NCBI RefSeq assembly: GCF_025717605.1
Contig: NZ_JAJIRQ010000011.1
Coordinates: 31,208 to 95,207, forward strand
Length of the DNA: 64,000 nt
Direction: 5' to 3'
Origin: Paucibacter sp. TC2R-5
GTDB taxonomy: Bacteria; Pseudomonadota; Gammaproteobacteria; Burkholderiales; Burkholderiaceae_C
The position numbers and the translations under genes were made by a program. Position 1 is the stretch's first letter, and each line of letters begins with the position of its first letter. Below the pieces are notes generated by a model. The model was not told the origin of the DNA. It ran no database searches and worked only from the letters and a program-made list of their open reading frames with translations. Positions 28,414-36,672 of the stretch are shown in pieces.

Positions 28414-29637
28414 GCGTGCTTGTAGCGCGAGCAGGGCGTTCAACCTCGCGGCCTGCACCGCCCGGCCAATCGCGGGCCCGGTCTTGCCTTCGGCCAAGGC
28501 TGCGGCGCTGACCGCAGCCAGATCAATGCCCAAAGTCGCCTGCAGGTCCTTCAGCAGATGCTCACGCTGCGGATAAGGCTTTTGCGCCAGCCCGAGCCGG
28601 CCCCGTGCGTCGCATTCGCAGGCCCAGAGCATGTGCTCGAAACGTTCCGGCCGGCGCCAGGCGTCGCAGCGCTCCAGCAGACGCAGCCTGGCCTCGGCGC
28701 CAAAGGCCTCGCTCTGGTGCACATGGGTATGCTCTCGCGCGACCAGCTCGGCCAGTTCTCGGCAGTCGCTCGGCACCCGCCAGCGCTCGCTCAAGCGCTT
28801 GAGCAGCGGCACGCCGCGGGCTTCATGGCCGATATGGCGCGGCAACAATTCAGCCGGCGTCAGCGCTTTGCCGAGGTCGTGGCAGAGGCAGGCGAAGCGC
28901 ACGGCCAGCGGCGCGCCAAGATGCGCGCATTGATCCAGTACCAGAGCCAAGTGAGCGCCGGTGTCGATCTCGGGGTGATGAGCGGCCGGCTGAGGCACGC
29001 CGAACAATGCCTCGACCTCAGGCGCAATGCGCGCCAGCGCGCCGCATTCGCGCAGCACCTCCAACATCCTGGACGGCTGATCTTCCATCAGCCCCTTGGC
29101 GAACTCCTGCCAGACCCGCTCGGCCACCAGGGCATCCACCTCGCCTTGCGCGACCATCTGGCGCATCAAGGCCAGCGTTTCGGGCGCGACGCTGAAGTCG
29201 GCAAAACGAGCCGCGAAGCGTGCCAGACGCAAGATGCGCACCGGATCCTCGGCAAAGGCCGGCGACACATGGCGCAAGACCTTGTTCGTCAAATCTTGCT
29301 GGCCGCCGTAGGGGTCGGTGACGGCTCCGCACTCGTCCTGCGCCATCGCATTGATCGTCAGATCCCGCCGCGCCAGGTCTTGTTCCAGTGTTACCTCGGG
29401 TGAAGCCTGGAAGTCAAAGCCGTGGTAGCCGGGCGCGGTTTTGCGCTCGGTGCGCGCCAAGGCGTATTCCTCATGCGTTTGAGGATGCAAAAAAACCGGG
29501 AAGTCGCGGCCCACCTGCGTGTAGCCTGCCTTGAGCATGGCTTGCGGGTCAGCCCCCACGACCACCCAGTCACGGTCTTTGCCAGCCAAACCCAGCAGCC
29601 TGTCACGCACCGCACCGCCCACCAAATACTGTTTCAT
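28399..29637 (-). CDS. cca: Multifunctional CCA-adding enzyme
   Basis: Adds or repairs the CCA tail of tRNAs. The 412-residue protein has a class II nucleotidyltransferase domain ([11 protein letters not shown] at the start, [18 protein letters not shown]) and a C-terminal HD domain ([10 protein letters not shown] and C-H-D-L-G-K), as in the E. coli enzyme with phosphatase and phosphodiesterase activities. The start at 29637 gives the conserved M-K-Q-Y; a longer frame to 29676 adds unconserved residues. Convergent with the methyltransferase gene. Confidence 0.96.
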   Translation of the reverse strand: MKQYLVGGAVRDRLLGLAGKDRDWVVVGADPQAMLKAGYTQVGRDFPVFLHPQTHEEYALARTERKTAPGYHGFDFQASPEVTLEQDLARRDLTINAMAQDECGAVTDPYGGQQDLTNKVLRHVSPAFAEDPVRILRLARFAARFADFSVAPETLALMRQMVAQGEVDALVAERVWQEFAKGLMEDQPSRMLEVLRECGALARIAPEVEALFGVPQPAAHHPEIDTGAHLALVLDQCAHLGAPLAVRFACLCHDLGKALTPAELLPRHIGHEARGVPLLKRLSERWRVPSDCRELAELVAREHTHVHQSEAFGAEARLRLLERCDAWRRPERFEHMLWACECDARGRLGLAQKPYPQREHLLKDLQATLGIDLAAVSAAALAEGKTGPAIGRAVQAARLNALLALQARLQAV

Positions 29638-29771
29638 CGCTTCACTGCCCGCCTTGTTCGGTGCTTTTTGCAACACGGAGGTCTATTTTTGACATGGTCT
29701 TGTCATGAATTGACTGCAATTGATGATCCGTTCGGTCGACATTCATGTTGCAGTGCAAAAAAACCAACGCA

Positions 29772-29884
29772 ACCACCTGACTGAGGGGGTGCAAATCGAA
29801 AACTCGCTGCTACAGTTCGCTTCAGGGAGTTGATTCACAGGTCCCTAGCTTCGCCCGCTGGGCAAAACCAATAGAGAGTGAACT
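29772..29884 (+). promoter_or_regulatory. Leader of PEP-CTERM gene 1 (shared three-hairpin element)
   Basis: Three dyads occur in the same order before all three PEP-CTERM genes. Here: (i) ACCACCT/AGGGGGT at 29772-29790 with a 5-nt loop and one mismatch; (ii) AGGGA (29824-29828) with TCCCT (29842-29846); (iii) GCCC (29853-29856) with GGGC (29860-29863). TACAGT between (i) and (ii) may be a -10 box, making (i) an upstream operator and (ii)-(iii) part of the leader. Function not known. The spacer from 29638 holds no gene. Confidence 0.5.
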
Positions 29885-30382
29885 ATGTCTAAACTGAATT
29901 TTATCGCCGCCGCTGTGCTGGCCGCTTCTTCTTTGTCCGCAAACGCACTGACCCGCGACCTCGGTACGATGGATCCGACCGGTCCTGATAGCAACAGCTT
30001 GTCTGTGAAATACAAGACGCTCACTACTTTCAGCGATTCTTGGATCTTCACCATCGGGGCACCTTCGGATGTCTCCTTTGGCGCCCAATCTTCGTTCACT
30101 GCACTGGCAAATCAGATTCAGAACTTCTCTGGCGTTTTGACTGGCTATGGCGCGTTGACAAAGACAGTCGACGTCGTGAAAAACCAAGTTAATTTGGGCT
30201 GGTCCGGTCAACTGGCTGCTGGCGATTATGAGGTCGTGATTACAGGCAAGACTTTGGTCTCCAACACTTCCTACACTGGCCAAGTTGTGACTACACCAGT
30301 TCCTGAGCCAACAACCTACGCCCTGCTGTTGGGTGGTTTGGGTGTTGTCGGCTTCGTGGCTCGTCGCCGTAAGGCTGCCTAA
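29885..30382 (+). CDS. PEP-CTERM protein 1 (FxDxF-like)
   Basis: A 165-residue exported surface protein. Signal peptide M-S-K-L-N-F-I-A-A-A-V-L-A-A-S-S, a beta-rich middle with an F-x-D-x-x-x-F stretch (F-S-D-S-W-I-F), and a C-terminal sorting signal: V-P-E-P (about 137-140), hydrophobic helix Y-A-L-L-L-G-G-L-G-V-V-G-F-V-A, and R-R-R-K-A-A. PEP-CTERM proteins are processed by an exosortase and delivered to the outer surface, often with exopolysaccharide; no exosortase is in this window. Together with the genes at 30779 and 31596 it forms a tandem set that shares leader, both protein ends and terminator but has a different middle. Its binding target is unknown. Confidence 0.9.
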   Translation: MSKLNFIAAAVLAASSLSANALTRDLGTMDPTGPDSNSLSVKYKTLTTFSDSWIFTIGAPSDVSFGAQSSFTALANQIQNFSGVLTGYGALTKTVDVVKNQVNLGWSGQLAAGDYEVVITGKTLVSNTSYTGQVVTTPVPEPTTYALLLGGLGVVGFVARRRKAA

Positions 30383-30425
30383 TTTTTAGGCAAGTAAACT
30401 CATCGGGCCGCAAGGCCTGATTCGC

Positions 30426-30458
30426 AAAGAGCGCCTTGGTGGCGCTCTTTGTCATTTT
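30426..30458 (+). terminator. Terminator of PEP-CTERM gene 1
   Basis: AAAGAGCGCC (30426-30435) and GGCGCTCTTT (30441-30450) form a 10-bp perfect stem with loop TTGGT, followed by a T-rich stretch. The same hairpin follows genes 2 and 3, which shows the whole cassette was copied. Confidence 0.9.
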
Positions 30459-30664
30459 TGGGTCAAAAAACCGTCACAAATCCCGAACGCATGCCGGTCG
30501 TACTGGATCAACTTGATCACAAGGTGTGCCCAAACTGTCATCGGTCTAAATGGTTCACTCATAGGTCTCACCTATCAAAAGCTTGCTGTGCAATGAGAGG
30601 TTCAATTTGAAGTGCAAATTGCCTCAGGGTATGCCCCAGTTCGTGTGAAGAATCACGAACTACA
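30459..30664. promoter_or_regulatory. Spacer with three inverted repeats upstream of PEP-CTERM gene 2
   Basis: No gene is seen. Three dyads stand out: GATCAA-C-TTGATC (30506-30518), ATAGGT-CTC-ACCTAT (30561-30575) and AGTTCGTG-8nt-CACGAACT (30638-30661). The last, a perfect 8-bp pair, touches the shared leader of gene 2. Operator sites are the simplest reading. Genes 1 and 3 do not have these three sites at matching places, so this spacer is specific to gene 2. Confidence 0.45.
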
Positions 30665-30778
30665 CCCCCTAGATGGGGGGGCATCAAAATTAAGTCGCAC
30701 TGTTAGAGTGGCCTCAAGGGATTTGATTTGCAGTTCCCTGGCCGGCCCAGTCGGGCTTAACTTTCTTGAGGTTGAACC
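30665..30778 (+). promoter_or_regulatory. Leader of PEP-CTERM gene 2 (shared three-hairpin element)
   Basis: Same order as leader 1: (i) CCCCC (30665-30669), loop TAGAT, GGGGG (30675-30679); (ii) AGGGA (30717-30721) with TCCCT (30735-30739); (iii) GCCC (30745-30748), AGTC, GGGC (30753-30756). TAGAGT lies where leaders 1 and 3 have TACAGT. Arms are kept while loop sequences vary. Confidence 0.5.
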
Positions 30779-31285
30779 ATGAAAAAGCTGAATTTTGTTG
30801 CTGCAGCTGTGCTGGCTGCGTCGTCCTTTGCCGCATCTGCGGTTACCACACCGTGGGGTCAGCACGACGCCATCGAATTTGGCACTGGCTCTGCGGTAGG
30901 GGCGAATTCGATCATTTCTGATTTCTTTACCTTCACATTGGCCGCGCCTGTATACACAGTGGCCGTTGCTGTCACGAATGACACTGCGCCGCCGACTACA
31001 TTTGCAAACCTGATTAACGCCTCTTTGACTCTGTGGGACGTAACGAACAACGTCGTGGTAGGTACGGTGAATTTTGATTCGACGGCAGTTACCAAGGATT
31101 TTGGCAGCTTGGCTGCTGGTAGCTACAAGTATGCGGTGTCAGCGCAGGTGGCAGCTAATGCAATTGGGGGCTCATACCTTGTGACTTCTTCAGTGACGCC
31201 AGTGCCGGAGCCAAGCACCTACGCCCTGCTGTTGGCCGGTCTGGGTGCCATCGGTTTCGTTGCTCACCGCCGCAAGTCTGCCTAA
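30779..31285 (+). CDS. PEP-CTERM protein 2
   Basis: A 168-residue paralogue of protein 1. The signal peptide (M-K-K-L-N-F-V-A-A-A-V-L-A-A-S-S) and C-terminus (V-P-E-P-S-T-Y-A-L-L-L-A-G-L-G, ending H-R-R-K-S-A) are nearly the same as in its neighbours, but the middle is unlike them: S-D-F-F-T-F followed by Thr/Val/Ala-rich beta strands. One arginine of the terminal R-R-R is His here. Export and exosortase processing are inferred from the signals. Its own terminator and leader suggest independent transcription of each cassette. Confidence 0.9.
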   Translation: MKKLNFVAAAVLAASSFAASAVTTPWGQHDAIEFGTGSAVGANSIISDFFTFTLAAPVYTVAVAVTNDTAPPTTFANLINASLTLWDVTNNVVVGTVNFDSTAVTKDFGSLAAGSYKYAVSAQVAANAIGGSYLVTSSVTPVPEPSTYALLLAGLGAIGFVAHRRKSA

Positions 31286-31328
31286 TTTTTAGGTCAAGCA
31301 CGAAGTTGGGCTGCAAAGCCCAGTCTGT

Positions 31329-31362
31329 AAAGAGCGCCCTGGTGGCGCTCTTTGTCATTTCT
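31329..31362 (+). terminator. Terminator of PEP-CTERM gene 2
   Basis: AAAGAGCGCC (31329-31338), loop CTGGT, GGCGCTCTTT (31344-31353), then T-rich sequence. It is almost identical to the terminators of genes 1 and 3. The rest of the 310-base spacer up to gene 3 holds leader 3 and no gene. Confidence 0.9.
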
Positions 31363-31477
31363 GGGGTGGTTTTGCGCTTGGAGCGAGTGCCTACGATGGG
31401 CGGCAAATGCGCAATGTCTAAAAACCAGCAGGCATTAGTGACAAAAGTGTGGAACAGCGCACAATTTCTTGTGAAGT

Positions 31478-31595
31478 CCCCCCGAACAGGGGGAAGGCAG
31501 ATAGAACTTGGGTCGCTACAGTGCGGAGCAAGGGAGCTAAGACAGGTTCCTGGACCGGCCCAGGGTGGGCGCATTTAATTCTCAAAGAGTAAAGA
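31478..31595 (+). promoter_or_regulatory. Leader of PEP-CTERM gene 3 (shared three-hairpin element)
   Basis: (i) CCCCC (31479-31483), loop GAACA, GGGGG (31489-31493); (ii) AGGGA (31531-31535) with TTCCT (31547-31551), paired with one G-U wobble; (iii) GCCC (31558-31561), loop AGGGT, GGGC (31567-31570). TACAGT again lies between (i) and (ii). The wobble-compatible change in (ii) supports an RNA hairpin. Confidence 0.5.
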
Positions 31596-32096
31596 ATGAA
31601 AAAATTGAATTTTGTCGCCGCAGCTCTGTTGGCCGTTTCGTCGTTTGCTTCTTCGGCTGCTTCAGTGAATTTGGGCTCCGTTACATTTGACGGCCCAGAG
31701 TTCGCCACTTTTGCCAAGGGCAATTTGACTGGCGCGTTCGATCTGTTTTGGACTTTCCAGCTGGATCAAAACTCCAAGGTGTCGTCCAGCGTTACCAGCC
31801 AAATTAACGGTATCAAGGATGTTGACTTCACCAGCGTGTACCTGACCGACGGTAGCAACACCGTGGCGGCCTACGAAAACAAGGGTACCGACGCAAGCGA
31901 GCAGTGGGTTTTGAATTCGGTCGCACTGAACTCAAACGTGACTTACCAAATCCACACTGTGGGCACCGCTTACAACAAGGCAGGTTTTGCTGGCGAATTG
32001 TCGGTCACAGCCGTGCCTGAGCCAACGACCTACGCCCTGCTGTTGGCAGGTCTGGGTGCCGTCGGTTTCGTGGCTCGTCGCCGCAAGGCTGCCTAA
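31596..32096 (+). CDS. PEP-CTERM protein 3
   Basis: A 166-residue paralogue with the same signal peptide (M-K-K-L-N-F-V-A-A-A-L-L-A-V-S-S) and C-terminal sorting signal (V-P-E-P-T-T-Y-A-L-L-L-A-G-L-G, ending A-R-R-R-K-A-A), around a third, different core: V-N-L-G-S-V-T-F-D-G and F-D-L-F-W-T-F-Q-L-D. Predicted exported, exosortase-processed and surface-attached. As the third unit in a row it suggests that the cores diverge faster than the ends. No ligand or enzymatic motif is seen. Confidence 0.9.
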   Translation: MKKLNFVAAALLAVSSFASSAASVNLGSVTFDGPEFATFAKGNLTGAFDLFWTFQLDQNSKVSSSVTSQINGIKDVDFTSVYLTDGSNTVAAYENKGTDASEQWVLNSVALNSNVTYQIHTVGTAYNKAGFAGELSVTAVPEPTTYALLLAGLGAVGFVARRRKAA

Positions 32097-32138
32097 ATTT
32101 TAGGCAAGCCAAGACTTTGGGCCGCAAGGCCCGATATG

Positions 32139-32167
32139 AAAAGAGCGCCCTGGTGGCGCTCTTTTTT
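32139..32167 (+). terminator. Terminator of PEP-CTERM gene 3
   Basis: AAAAGAGCGCC (32139-32149), loop CTGGT, GGCGCTCTTTT (32155-32165), then T run. It also lies tail-to-tail with the leftward GST gene. Confidence 0.9.
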
Positions 32168-32196
32168 ATTTCTGGCAGCTGTTCTGGCCTAAGCAC

Positions 32197-32877
32197 TCAG
32201 GCCTTTTGCCGATAGGGCTCCTCAAAGTCCAAAAAGTCCTGCTCTGCCATCGCGTCCTTGACCCATGCGGCCACGGCCGGGTGCTGCTCAATGGCCTGCG
32301 CATAGGCCGCAGCCTGCTCGCTCAAGGGCAGGCCGTAGCGTGTGACGCGCATTACCACCGGCGCGAAATAGGCATCGGCAGCGCCAAAGGGGCCAAACAA
32401 AAAGGGCCCGCCGCTGGCGGCCAGCGCTTCGCTCCAGAGGGCGTCCATGCGCGCCAGGTCGGCGCGCAAGCCCGGCTCGCTGTTCAGCAGCTTGGCGCCG
32501 ACTTCGCGCAGATCGGCATCGATATTCATCGGGCATAGGCCGCGCAGCTTGCCAAAGCCTGCATGCATTTCGGCGCACAAGCTGCGGGCACGGGCGCGTT
32601 GGCGGGCGTCGCGCGGCCAGATCGCATGCTCGGGGTGCAGGTCGGCGAGGGCTTCGGTGATGGCCAAGGTGTCCCACACGGCGAAACCATCGTCTTCGAC
32701 CAGCACCGGCACCTTGGCCGTAGGCGTGACCGGCTGCAAGGCGCGGTAAAAGGCCGAATCCGGCGTGAAGTCAAAACGCAGCTTGACCTCTTCGAAGGGG
32801 ATGCCGAAGGCCTTCAGCAGCACCCAGGGCCGCATGGACCAGGACGAGTAGTTCTTGTTGCCGATCAAGAGTTTCAT
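32197..32877 (-). CDS. Glutathione S-transferase family protein
   Basis: A 226-residue cytoplasmic protein. The N-terminal thioredoxin-like domain has N-K-N-Y-S-S-W-S-M-R-P-W, where the Ser residues can activate glutathione, plus K-V-P-V-L-V-E-D-D; the C-terminal domain is helical. This sub-group is common in proteobacteria and its substrates are unknown. GAGGAGAAGG just before the ATG at 32877 decides the start. It is convergent with PEP-CTERM gene 3. Confidence 0.9.
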   Translation of the reverse strand: MKLLIGNKNYSSWSMRPWVLLKAFGIPFEEVKLRFDFTPDSAFYRALQPVTPTAKVPVLVEDDGFAVWDTLAITEALADLHPEHAIWPRDARQRARARSLCAEMHAGFGKLRGLCPMNIDADLREVGAKLLNSEPGLRADLARMDALWSEALAASGGPFLFGPFGAADAYFAPVVMRVTRYGLPLSEQAAAYAQAIEQHPAVAAWVKDAMAEQDFLDFEEPYRQKA

Positions 32878-32978
32878 GCCTTCTCCTCGCAAAAAATTGA
32901 GGCCTGAGCATAGCCAAGCAGCGCGGCCTTATGGCTGATGTTTATGCAAGCCAGTGATGCAGCTTGCGCATCAATCAA

Positions 32979-33956
32979 TCAATCCCGCGCGGCGCGCCAA
33001 GCTTCCAACCTTGCGCAGCCTTGGCCGGCGCTCAAGTAGTCCGGCAACACGGCGGCCATCGACTGCGGCTTGAGGCCCAAGGTTTCGAGGCCCGGCAACA
33101 AGCCGCTGGCCACATTGGCGACTTGCATCGAAGCCAGGTTGTCGCGCGACATCAAGGGCTCGCCCGGCATCATCTCCATCACGACCGCCTGCGCCCAGGC
33201 CAGCGGCGCGGGCAGCGCAAAAATCGGCCGCGCGTGTCCGCTGATCTGCCCGGCAAGGCCGGCGATTTGCGCCAGGCTCAACACTTGCGGACCGGCTAAC
33301 TCATAGGTCTGACCGATGGTATTGCGGTCTTGCACGCAGGAGACGATCGCTCCGGCCACGTCCTCGACCCAGACCGGCTGAAACTTCACCGCTGCGCCAG
33401 CCAAGGGCAGCACAGGAAAAACCGACTGCAGCTTGGCAAACAGATTGACAAACCGGTCCCTGGCCCCGAACACCACCGAGGGGCGCAGGAGCGTCAATTC
33501 CAGCTCTGCGCCTTTCAGCACCGCCTCGCCGGCTGCCTTGGAGCGCAAATAGCGAGAGGGTGCAGGGCGGCCGTCATCGCGCAGCCCCAGGGCGCTGACA
33601 TGGATCAGCCGCCGCACGCCGCTGGCAGCACAAGCCTCGGCCAAGCGGCGTGGCAAGTCCACATGGGCGCGCTCGAACTGCGCCTCGCTGCCCTGCAAAA
33701 TCGCGATCAGATTGATCACGACATCATGGCCGGACAGCAGGCCTTCGAGCTGGCCGGGCTCGTGCACATCGGCCTGCAACACCGTCAGGCCGGGCAGGCC
33801 TTGAATGGTTTGCGCGTGGGCCAAACGCCGGGTCGGCACGGTGATGCGCGCCCGCCCGCCGTAAGCGCGGGTGAGCTGCTCACACAGGCTGCGCCCGATG
33901 AAGCCGCTGCCCCCCAGAATCAGGATGTTCGGATTGCTCGTGTTCATCATCGTCAT
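32979..33956 (-). CDS. NDUFA9-like NAD(P)-binding epimerase/dehydratase
   Basis: A 325-residue atypical short-chain dehydrogenase: Rossmann motif L-I-L-G-G-S-G-F-I-G near the start, then R-R-L-I-H-V-S-A-L-G and Y-L-R-S-K-A-A-G-E. It resembles the complex I NDUFA9 subfamily, members of which may bind rather than oxidise a nucleotide. GGAAGA about 7 bases before the ATG at 33956 supports the start. Its first codons overlap the stop of the lytic transglycosylase gene (ATGA), so the two are co-transcribed. Confidence 0.88.
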   Translation of the reverse strand: MTMMNTSNPNILILGGSGFIGRSLCEQLTRAYGGRARITVPTRRLAHAQTIQGLPGLTVLQADVHEPGQLEGLLSGHDVVINLIAILQGSEAQFERAHVDLPRRLAEACAASGVRRLIHVSALGLRDDGRPAPSRYLRSKAAGEAVLKGAELELTLLRPSVVFGARDRFVNLFAKLQSVFPVLPLAGAAVKFQPVWVEDVAGAIVSCVQDRNTIGQTYELAGPQVLSLAQIAGLAGQISGHARPIFALPAPLAWAQAVVMEMMPGEPLMSRDNLASMQVANVASGLLPGLETLGLKPQSMAAVLPDYLSAGQGCARLEAWRAARD

Positions 33957-35995
33957 TGCTGTTCTTCCGGGGTGATGGTGGGGCTGGCGTCGCGGGGGCC
34001 GATGGGTGGGCCCAGGCGCTTGCGCAGGCTGGCATTGTCCAAGCCCAGTACCTGGGCATAGAGGGCCGAATTGGTCAGCACTTTTTTGACATAGTCGCGG
34101 GTCTCGTTGAAGGGGATGTTCTCGGCCCAAACTGCGGCCTCCAGAACACTGCCTTCGCGCCAGCGTCGGGGCCGTCCGGGCCCGGCGTTATATGCAGCAG
34201 CCGCCATGGCCATGGAGCCGCCAAAGTCATCCAGCACCAACTTCAGGTAGCTGGCACCAATCTTGATATTGAAGTCGCGGTCCATCATGTATTCGGGCCG
34301 GAACTCGGCCCCGATCTTTTTGGCCGTCCAGCGTGCGGTGGCCGGCATCACCTGCATCAGACCCGATGCACCGACATGCGAGCGCGCATCCATCACAAAG
34401 CGCGACTCCTGCCTGACCAGGCCGTAGACATAGGCCGGGTCAACCCCGACCTCGCGCGACTTGGCCAGCAGCTGTTGGCGGTGCGGCGTCGGGAAGCGCT
34501 GCGCCATGTCGATCTCCAGGCGGCTGCGCTCGCTGGTGTTGATGCAGCGGTCCCAAATTTCGCGATCGCAGGCCTCTTGCGCGGCGGCACGCAACTCGCG
34601 GTCGCTCATGCGCATGAGGCTGAAGTTCCATTCCCTGACGCCTTCATTGCGCAGACCCAAATCAATCAAGAGCAAGGCGCTGTTCAAGCCGGCATGGGCT
34701 TGCGCTTGCTTGCGTTCCGCCGCCGTCAAGGGGCTGGGTGCGGCGGGCAGTGGCAGGGTCAGGCCGAGTTCCTCGCCGGCCAAGCGGCCATAAAAAGTCA
34801 AGGGCGACACGGTGGCCAGCAGCAGGCCGCGCGCTTCGGCGCGGATCGCCTCTCCAGGCGCTCCGTCGGCCGCACTGGCCAGCAGCGCCCGCGCCCGCCA
34901 GAACTGCCAGGTGGGGTCGGCCTGATCGGCGGGGCTCATCTTGCCGATGACCTGCAGCACCTGCGGCCAATCACCGGCGCGCATGGCGGCTCGGGCCGCC
35001 CAGGCCATGGTTTCGCTGCTCCATTCGGGTTGGGGCTGTTTGTGTTTGGCCTGCTGTTTGAACGCACGCTCAAAATATTCGTTAGCTTCTGGCTGCAGTT
35101 TGAAGGCAGCTTGGCGGCCAATTTGCGCCCAGGCCCAGGCGGCCAAATCATGCGGCAGCTCGGCCTCCCAGCGCCCACGCATCAAGTCGGCCGCTTGGGC
35201 CGGGTCATTGGCCGCCACGCGCATCAAGGCCAAGGTCGCCAGCTCGGTGTGGGTGCGTGCGCCGCCCTTGGCTTTGCGGTTGATGAAGCGGGCCGGGTTG
35301 TCTTGCAACTCGGCCAAGGCCAGCTCGACCGGCTTGCCCAGCAGTCCGGCAGCTTGTTTGGCCGCGCGCGGGCGCAGCGCCTCGACGCTCAGGCGCAGCT
35401 TCAGCCACACATCGGCAGGGCTGAATTGCTTGGCTTCAAGCAGGGTAGAGGCCAGCAACTGGCAGCCATCGTCGCCTTCGCGCTGCGCAATCCAAGCCGC
35501 CCGCGCTGGCTCGGCCACATTGCGCCCGTTCAGGTGCTCGACCAGCAAGGCATAGCAAGCGACCTCGCGGTCATCGCGCATCTGAAAACGGGGGTGATCA
35601 ATGGCAAAGTTTTTCCAGTCCCGCCTGCGCCCAAGCTCCAGCAACCAGTCATTGCGCAGCCTGTCCTCGACATAGCTACCCGGCCAGCGCGCATAAAAAG
35701 CCGTCACCTCGGGCTGGCTGACTTCGCCCAGGCGCAGACCCAGCTCCCAATAGGCGATCCAGGGTGCCAGCGGATGGCGCTGCGCCTGTGCGACTTCGTT
35801 GATGGCGGCCAAGCGCTTGCGATCTTTGCGGCGCTGTGCGTCGTGGGCTTCAAGGACTAAATCGGGTTGGGCGGTCTGGGCTGCCGCTGCCGTCGTTTGC
35901 GTCTGGGCGCGTGCAGGCGCGCCCATTGCCAATGCCAGGGCCAAGGCCGTTGCACCTAACGCTCCATATACTGCTGAGAAATTCCGCTTGCGCAT
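33953..35995 (-). CDS. slt: Soluble lytic murein transglycosylase
   Basis: Cleaves the MurNAc-GlcNAc bond of peptidoglycan, forming 1,6-anhydro ends, in the periplasm. About 680 residues: signal peptide (M-R-K-R-N-F-S..., cleavage near A-R-A-Q), a long superhelical alpha-domain, and the SLT catalytic domain near residues 520-650 with catalytic Glu in R-Q-E-S-R-F, then G-A-S-G-L-M-Q-V-M-P and A-Y-N-A-G-P-G. The start is uncertain: ATG 36034 adds 13 residues before the signal. It lies back-to-back with the cyclo-ligase at 36007. Confidence 0.93.
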   Translation of the reverse strand: MRKRNFSAVYGALGATALALALAMGAPARAQTQTTAAAAQTAQPDLVLEAHDAQRRKDRKRLAAINEVAQAQRHPLAPWIAYWELGLRLGEVSQPEVTAFYARWPGSYVEDRLRNDWLLELGRRRDWKNFAIDHPRFQMRDDREVACYALLVEHLNGRNVAEPARAAWIAQREGDDGCQLLASTLLEAKQFSPADVWLKLRLSVEALRPRAAKQAAGLLGKPVELALAELQDNPARFINRKAKGGARTHTELATLALMRVAANDPAQAADLMRGRWEAELPHDLAAWAWAQIGRQAAFKLQPEANEYFERAFKQQAKHKQPQPEWSSETMAWAARAAMRAGDWPQVLQVIGKMSPADQADPTWQFWRARALLASAADGAPGEAIRAEARGLLLATVSPLTFYGRLAGEELGLTLPLPAAPSPLTAAERKQAQAHAGLNSALLLIDLGLRNEGVREWNFSLMRMSDRELRAAAQEACDREIWDRCINTSERSRLEIDMAQRFPTPHRQQLLAKSREVGVDPAYVYGLVRQESRFVMDARSHVGASGLMQVMPATARWTAKKIGAEFRPEYMMDRDFNIKIGASYLKLVLDDFGGSMAMAAAAYNAGPGRPRRWREGSVLEAAVWAENIPFNETRDYVKKVLTNSALYAQVLGLDNASLRKRLGPPIGPRDASPTITPEEQQ

Positions 35996-36006
35996 CAAAG
36001 GGTACC

Positions 36007-36672
36007 GTGTCCAGTTTTCAATCAATATCTTCATCGCTTCCGCATGAGCGCCCGGCTTTGCGGACTCACTTGCTGGCCCAGCGAGCCGCCTGGGCCGCCA
36101 CCCCCGCAGCGCATGCCGCTGCCGGCAGTTTGGGGCAACAGCTGCGCCGTTTGCTGGAGCAACTGGAGCCGCAGTGCCTGGGTTTGTTTTGGCCGCTTGA
36201 GGGGGAATTTAACGCAGCCGAGCACTTGGCGTCCTTGTTGGGCTCAGGAAACCTCGGCTTGCACGAAGAATCTTTGCCGATTGCAGCCCAGGATGATGAT
36301 GAGGACGAGGGGGAAGACTCGCCGCCTGAGCCCATGCAATGGGCCTTGCCCTACGCCTACAAGGCCCCGCGCCGCATGGACTACCGGCGCTGGGACGGCA
36401 GCACGCCGACCGTTCAAGACGAGTGCGGTATAGGCAGTAGCAAGGGCGCGGTGCTGGTGCCCGACTTGGTGCTGGTGCCCTGCGTGGGCTTCACCCGCGA
36501 GGGCTACAGGCTCGGCTATGGCGGCGGTTATTACGACCGCTGGCTGGCCGCGCATCCCGGCGTCACCAGCATTGGTTTGGCTTGGTCCTTCAGTGAATGT
36601 CATTTTGCGGCCGAGCCGCATGACCAGCCGCTGACACTGATTCTGACTGAGCGCGAAACCATTTCGCCCTAG
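36007..36672 (+). CDS. 5-formyltetrahydrofolate cyclo-ligase, copy 1 (with acidic insert)
   Basis: Converts 5-formyl-THF to 5,10-methenyl-THF with ATP. About 221 residues with a GTG start at 36007; no ATG is in frame near the expected N-terminus. The family signature L-V-P-C-V-G-F and L-G-Y-G-G-G-Y-Y-D-R is present near residue 160. Unusual is an acidic insert after about residue 95 (a stretch of D and E residues, then S-P-P-E-P). It is divergent from slt and ends over the LysR gene by four bases. A second cyclo-ligase lies 2.9 kb downstream. Confidence 0.85.
   Translation: MSSFQSISSSLPHERPALRTHLLAQRAAWAATPAAHAAAGSLGQQLRRLLEQLEPQCLGLFWPLEGEFNAAEHLASLLGSGNLGLHEESLPIAAQDDDEDEGEDSPPEPMQWALPYAYKAPRRMDYRRWDGSTPTVQDECGIGSSKGAVLVPDLVLVPCVGFTREGYRLGYGGGYYDRWLAAHPGVTSIGLAWSFSECHFAAEPHDQPLTLILTERETISP

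Larger units (their letters stand above)
29772..32167 (+). repeat. Three tandem PEP-CTERM cassettes (leader + gene + terminator)
   Basis: Each unit of about 0.65-0.9 kb has a three-dyad leader, a conserved signal-peptide start, a variable core, a conserved PEP-CTERM end, the post-stop segment with A-T-T-T-T-A-G-G-C/T-C-A-A-G, and a near-identical terminator. The pattern fits tandem duplication followed by divergence or exchange of the cores. Confidence 0.75.

Noticed and set aside
29638..31595. Sigma-54 promoters before the PEP-CTERM genes
   Set aside because: No GG/GC pair in the -24/-12 arrangement is common to the three leaders.
29772..32167. CRISPR-like array from the repeated segments
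   Set aside because: Repeats are 0.65-0.9 kb apart, carry full genes and terminators, and have no spacers.
33956..35860. 634-codon open frame on the plus strand opposite the lytic transglycosylase
   Set aside because: The minus-strand reading has a full SLT catalytic domain and signal peptide; the plus reading has none.
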